Assembly: GCA_021397835.1 (NCBI GenBank)
Contig: JAJFZO010000049.1
Span: forward strand, 5,001 to 69,000
Source of the DNA: Moringa oleifera
Lineage: Eukaryota > Streptophyta > Magnoliopsida > Brassicales > Moringaceae
Direction of reading: 5' to 3'
Length of the DNA stretch: 64,000 bases
Shown: piece after piece, positions 60,108 to 64,000 of the stretch
Layout of the letters: each line of letters begins with the position of its first letter
Position numbering within the stretch: the first letter of the stretch is position 1
Translations under genes and position numbers: made by a program
Notes under the pieces: generated by a model
Database searches by the model: none
What the model was told of the DNA's origin: nothing
What the model saw: only the letters and a program-made list of their open reading frames with translations

Positions 60108-61853
60108 ATGTCCACTCGTGTCACCACCTTTCTCCTTGTCTTGGCCACGGTGCTTGCCGCCGCATTTTGCACCCAAGAGCTGGAGATGGTCCGGATGGCT
60201 CGAGCTGTGGTTGTGCAAGCTAGGAACTGGGTCCAGTCCACGCCAAACGGGTTGGACCAACACCTGAACCATCATACAGTGGGACTAGAGGATTGTGCTA
60301 AGCTCTACGATGAGAGTGAGACCAGGCTCTCGAGTTTGCTCTCTAGTGAGAACCACACTGTAGATGATGCTCGTACGTGGCTAAGTGGCGTGCTCGCGAG
60401 CCATAGAACTTGTATGGATGGATTGGAAGAGAAAGGTCTGGTTCTTGATTTTGTGGAGAAGCAAAACCTAACTCTCTTGCTCACTGAAGCTTTAACTTTG
60501 TATGGAAAGGCTAAGGGTGTAAGAAAGGGTAAGTTATTGCTCTCTTGGTCTCATTTGTTGAAGTGTGTTTTATTGAAGCAATAACAGTGGGATTCCTCTT
60601 AAGTTTGCCTCTCCTCTTCGTCGATGAGGGCCAGAGGGTTCTGGTTAGTTATAATAATCGATACTGATTATAATTCTTGATATGCATGGCCCTCGACCCC
60701 ATGCCAATGGCTTTGATTCTGATTATGTGTATGATTTTTACTTCTTGTTTAGGACGACCACGTAGAACAAGATTCAACAAAAATGGAGAAATTTTAACCT
60801 CATGGAACCCATCAAGTTCCAGGGCGGACTTTGTGGTGGCGAAGGATGGCTCCGGCACTCATGCCATGATCAAGGAAGCGCTGGCTGCTCTGGCTACAAT
60901 GGGTCATGGTCGACCGGAAAGGGTGATAATCTATGTGAAGTCTGGTGTTTACCGAGAGAAAGTGGAGATCACGAAGAAGATGGAGAACGTAATGCTCGTC
61001 GGCGATGGCATGGATCGAACAGTCATCACCGGTGACCGGAATGTCCCAGATGGAGCTAGCACTTTTGGCTCAGCTACATTTGGTAAGAATTCAGTAGAAA
61101 GACAGCACTGGGTGATTCTACTTCTTGCTTTGTGCTGAATCAGCTGGCTCGTCTTCTCCAGGTGTTTCAGGGGATGGATTCTGGGCCAGGGACATGACAT
61201 TTGAGAACACAGCAGGTCCACACAAGCACCAGGCGGTGGCTTTAAGGGTAGGCTCAGACCACTCTGTATTCTACCGGTGCAGCTTCAGAGGCTACCAAGA
61301 CACTCTCTTCGTGCACTCCCTACGGCAATTCTATCGCGACTGTCATATCTACGGCACCATAGATTTCATATTCGGCGATGCCCAAGTAGTCTTCCAGAAC
61401 TGCGACATCTTCGTGAGGAAGCCGATGAGCCATCAAGCCAACATGATCACCGCACAAGGCAGAGACAATGCAGGTGAACCCACCGGAATCTGTATACAAA
61501 ACTCGCGCGTCAGGCCTGCGCCTGATTTTGTTTTGGTCAAAAACTCGTTCAGGAGTTACCTCGGCAGGCCATGGAAGAAGTACTCGAGGACTGTATTCCT
61601 GAAGACGGACCTTGACGGCTTGATCGACCCGAAAGGGTGGAGAGAATGGAGTGGGAGTTTCGCTCTCTCTACACTCTATTACGCAGAGTATTTGAACACA
61701 GGTGCCGGTGCTTCCACTAAGAACAGAGTTCGATGGCCTGGTTTTCACGTGCTTCGTAGCCCCGGAGAGGCTAGCCCTTTTACTGTGAGCAGGTTCATAC
61801 AGGGGGAATCATGGATTCCGGTGAGTGGAGTGCCCTTTTCGCTTGGAATTTAA
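60108..61853 (+). CDS. Pectinesterase with shortened inhibitor-like pro-region (PME36-like)
   Basis: Exons 60108-60528, 60753-61082 and 61162-61853, GT-AG with matching phases, give 480 residues. An in-frame ATG at 60081 would add nine residues; the one at 60108 places the signal peptide (MSTRVTTFLLVLATVLAAAF) at the N-terminus. The pro-region is short and lacks the first PMEI cysteine pair; it keeps HHTVGLEDCAKLYDESE and WLSGVLASHRTC. A basic stretch GRPRRTR (141-147) is the likely processing site. The catalytic domain is complete: HQAVALR (Gln274), GYQDTLF (Gln296, Asp297), DFIFGDA (Asp318), YLGRPW (Arg386, Trp388). Acts on wall homogalacturonan. The stop codon lies in the first unit of a 33-bp tandem duplication. 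The PME36 assignment is tentative; the enzyme class is firm. Confidence 0.92.
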
Positions 61854-61892
61854 AGCTCTGGAGTTCCTATTTGGCTTGGAATTTAAAGCTCT
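61827..61892. repeat. 33-bp tandem duplication across the pectinesterase stop codon
   Basis: Two units, 61827-61859 and 61860-61892. They share GGAGT at the start and GCTTGGAATTTAAAGCTCT at the end, with a few mismatches between. The stop codon is in the first unit, and the second unit is untranslated. Confidence 0.85.
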
Positions 61893-63052
61893 TCATCTAA
61901 GCAAGTACATCCATGTAATATGGCTGTATTAATGAAGAATTAATTACCTACTATTATATGTGTGTCTGTGTTAGGATTAATATATTCTGATTGGAGTTGT
62001 CTTGAACTTTTTAATAAAAAATAAAAATATTTTTTGTAATTTAGTATTTTATAAAAATAAATGAATGGAAAATTTAAAATTATTAATTTTATTAAATTGT
62101 TACAGTAAAATTCATATCAGTAAATTTTGATTTAATTTGATTTTTTATAACATCTATCATATGGATAGGAATTTTATATAATTTACAGTATAAATATGAA
62201 AACTAAAAAAAATTTAGTTAATAATTTTGTTAAATTGAAGCATCTTATCATCCTTTAAGATACCAGTACAATTTAAATAAGTAAAAATTTTGATTATTTT
62301 TTTAAATTTAACACAATTTAAATTAATAAAAAATCCTGATGTTTGTTATAAAATTTTGTATTCATCTTATTTTACTAATAAAGTTTAATAAAGTATGGGT
62401 TAGTTTTTTCTTCCGAATTTATATAATAATTAAAAATTAAATAATTTATTTATTTAATATAAGATATTATATATAATAAATTTTAATATAAAATTAAAAT
62501 AAATAAAATTATGTAAATAAGTTGAAACGGCCCTCCGCTACTCGTTTTGGGCCTCAGCAGGCCTTAAGGCTAATTTAAATCATAGAACGGAGGCGTAGTG
62601 TAAAGGGCCAACACCCTAGTAATTGGTTTATCAGTTACCGAAATCGGCAGAACTTTATATGGACCGATCCAAGAGCTAAAAAACCCTTACCTCCGCCTGA
62701 GGTCTTGCTTTCGTCTACGGCTGTTCTATTATGTCAGCTCAAAATTTCCTCCATTAGACTAACAGCCTTATAAATCATAAAAGCTTGGAAGATCACATTT
62801 GCTGGATTCTTAAGTTGATCGCAGAGCCCTACCTCTTCCCCCTCTCCACCCGTTTCTGCATCAGAACTGGAAATCAGTACCACTGTAAGCATTTTAGTCA
62901 GCGCTTCGGATTGCGCTTAGCAATCAGAGGTTGGAGAATTTATCTATATATCTAATTGTACATCTGCATGCATATGCGCACGCATATGGCTGATAGTAGT
63001 TACTGAATTGCAGTGTTGTTTGATATTGAGAGGGGGGCAAATTAGTGTTTCA
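61893..63052. other. 3' flank, AT-rich spacer and MAP1A promoter/leader
   Basis: 62000-62520 is extremely AT-rich. 62530-62890 is the GC-richer promoter and leader side of the next gene. A possible leader intron runs from GTAAGC at about 62885 to TTGCAG ending near 63013. Confidence 0.5.
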
Positions 63053-64000
63053 ATGGCCGGTGGTTCAGAAGTGGCGGAGAGTATCACGCTTTCATGCGCT
63101 AAATGCGGCAAACCTGCCCATCTTCAGTATGTAATCAATAGTATAGATTAAAATTTTGTGTTTTTACTATTTGTTGTTTTATTCTCGATTAATCTGGTTG
63201 CTGCCATGAGGCTTCTATATGGATGCTACTGTTACTTATGCTTATTGTTATTGAATGTAAGAATTAATTGTAAGCTTTAGGCTTCCTTTAGTTTATAGTT
63301 CCTCAATCGAGGTTCTGGCTTGTTCCATGGTAGAGGAAGCAAGAGTGCTTTTGACTACACTGAACCAAGTTATGAATTTAATTCCTTTTCAAGAAAAAAT
63401 TTGGAGTGTATTGTTAGTGCAAGAAATCTAGCGAGGTTATTTGGTCAATGACTCACTCTTCAGGGTTCAGATTGGCCCTCTCTTTTCTTTTTCTTTTTTT
63501 AGTAAAAGGTGCTTCATATCTTAGTCATTCATGAAAGATATTACATGATAAGTTTATTATGATAGGAAATATGTTGAAAGTGGTATTTTTCTGTGGCAGA
63601 CAGCCTATTTCTATAATGCTAATTCAATCTACCTTCTCTTAGTTGTTGTGGACTCTTGTTGGTTGAGATATCAGAGCTGCAAATCACACTTCTGGTCTAC
63701 GTGATTGTCATTACAGTGTCAAACTAGAACTTTTATTCATTTGTAAATTGTCAGCCTTTTAGATGGTTCTTTATTTGAAATTGCTGTTGTTTCCTATGCT
63801 CAGATAATCATGAAATGAATGAATTAATAAAGATAACTTCCTCATCATTCTGTAATTATCTATATTTCTGTTTGCAGGTGTCCCAAATGCATGGAGTTAA
63901 AGCTTTCTCGCGAAGGTGCTGCATTCTGGTTTGTAACTTTATCCTACTATTGCTAAGTATCATCCTTTTGTTTTCATTAATGTTTTGTTTAAAATTAATT
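63053..64000 (+). CDS. MAP1A: Methionine aminopeptidase 1A, N-terminal exons (partial at right edge)
   Basis: Exon 1 (63053-63126) starts MAGGSEVAESITLSCAKCGK and ends PAHL plus two bases before the donor GTATGT. Exon 2 (63878-63928) gives CPKCMELKLSREGAAF and ends inside a Cys codon at a GT donor. Cys-X2-Cys, PAHLQCPKC and the following FC match the N-terminal zinc-finger region of eukaryotic type 1 methionine aminopeptidase, which docks the enzyme on the ribosome. The enzyme removes the initiator methionine from nascent cytosolic proteins using two divalent metal ions. The catalytic domain lies beyond the window. The identification rests on about 42 residues. Confidence 0.85.

Noticed and set aside
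1..64000. tRNA genes, known plant microRNA precursors, CRISPR arrays, viral insertions
   Set aside because: I looked for tRNA B-box words and the common conserved microRNA sequences and saw none. There are no regular spaced repeats and no viral protein motifs. A covariance-model scan would be needed to exclude RNA genes fully.

Overview
The window is nuclear DNA of a flowering plant, most likely a woody eudicot. The evidence is spliced protein genes with short GT-AG introns, AT-rich spacers, many TA, GA and GT microsatellites, and plant-only families (YABBY, PLATZ, SAUR, plasmodesmata-located DUF26 protein, pectin methylesterases with inhibitor pro-regions, 8-cysteine proline-rich proteins). 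I see no prokaryotic, organellar, viral or CRISPR sequence. Exon limits were worked out by hand from splice sites, reading frame and remembered family features. No database search was run.

Layout, left to right. 76-639 (+): 3' end of a multi-exon gene I cannot name. 3132-3527 (+) and 4746-5159 (-): a tail-to-tail pair of small secreted 8-cysteine proteins. 6131-6334 (+) and 7566-7763 (+): two micro-proteins. The second is a clear relative of short transmembrane mitochondrial protein 1 (STMP1) and the first shares its N-terminal plan. 8716-12251 (-): an eight-exon VAP27 ER membrane protein. 14731-16826 (+): a broken, intron-containing BAG7-type chaperone regulator gene. 19693-21225 (-): a PLATZ zinc-finger gene. 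25666-27177 (+): an intronless GIL1/IRKI-like DUF641 gene. 29664-30450: an AT-rich element with terminal inverted repeats. 32118-34250 (-): a seven-exon FIL/YAB1-type YABBY gene. 39030-43524 (-): a six-exon GOS12-type Golgi SNARE. 48357-48860 (+): a SAUR gene. 51678-53404 (+): a plasmodesmata-located protein. 54635-56701 (-) and 60108-61853 (+): two pectin methylesterases, head to head. 63053 to the right edge (+): first exons of a MAP1A-type methionine aminopeptidase.

The genes form no pathway cluster, as is normal for a plant chromosome. Loose themes are the cell wall and apoplast (8-cysteine proteins, pectinesterases, plasmodesmal receptor-like protein), the endomembrane system (VAP27, GOS12), and growth or polarity control (YABBY, SAUR, GIL1-like, PLATZ). 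The most notable items are the BAG7-type pseudogene with several independent lesions, the adjacent STMP1-like micro-protein genes, the alternative hydrophobic tail of the plasmodesmal protein, and a 33-bp duplication straddling a pectinesterase stop codon.
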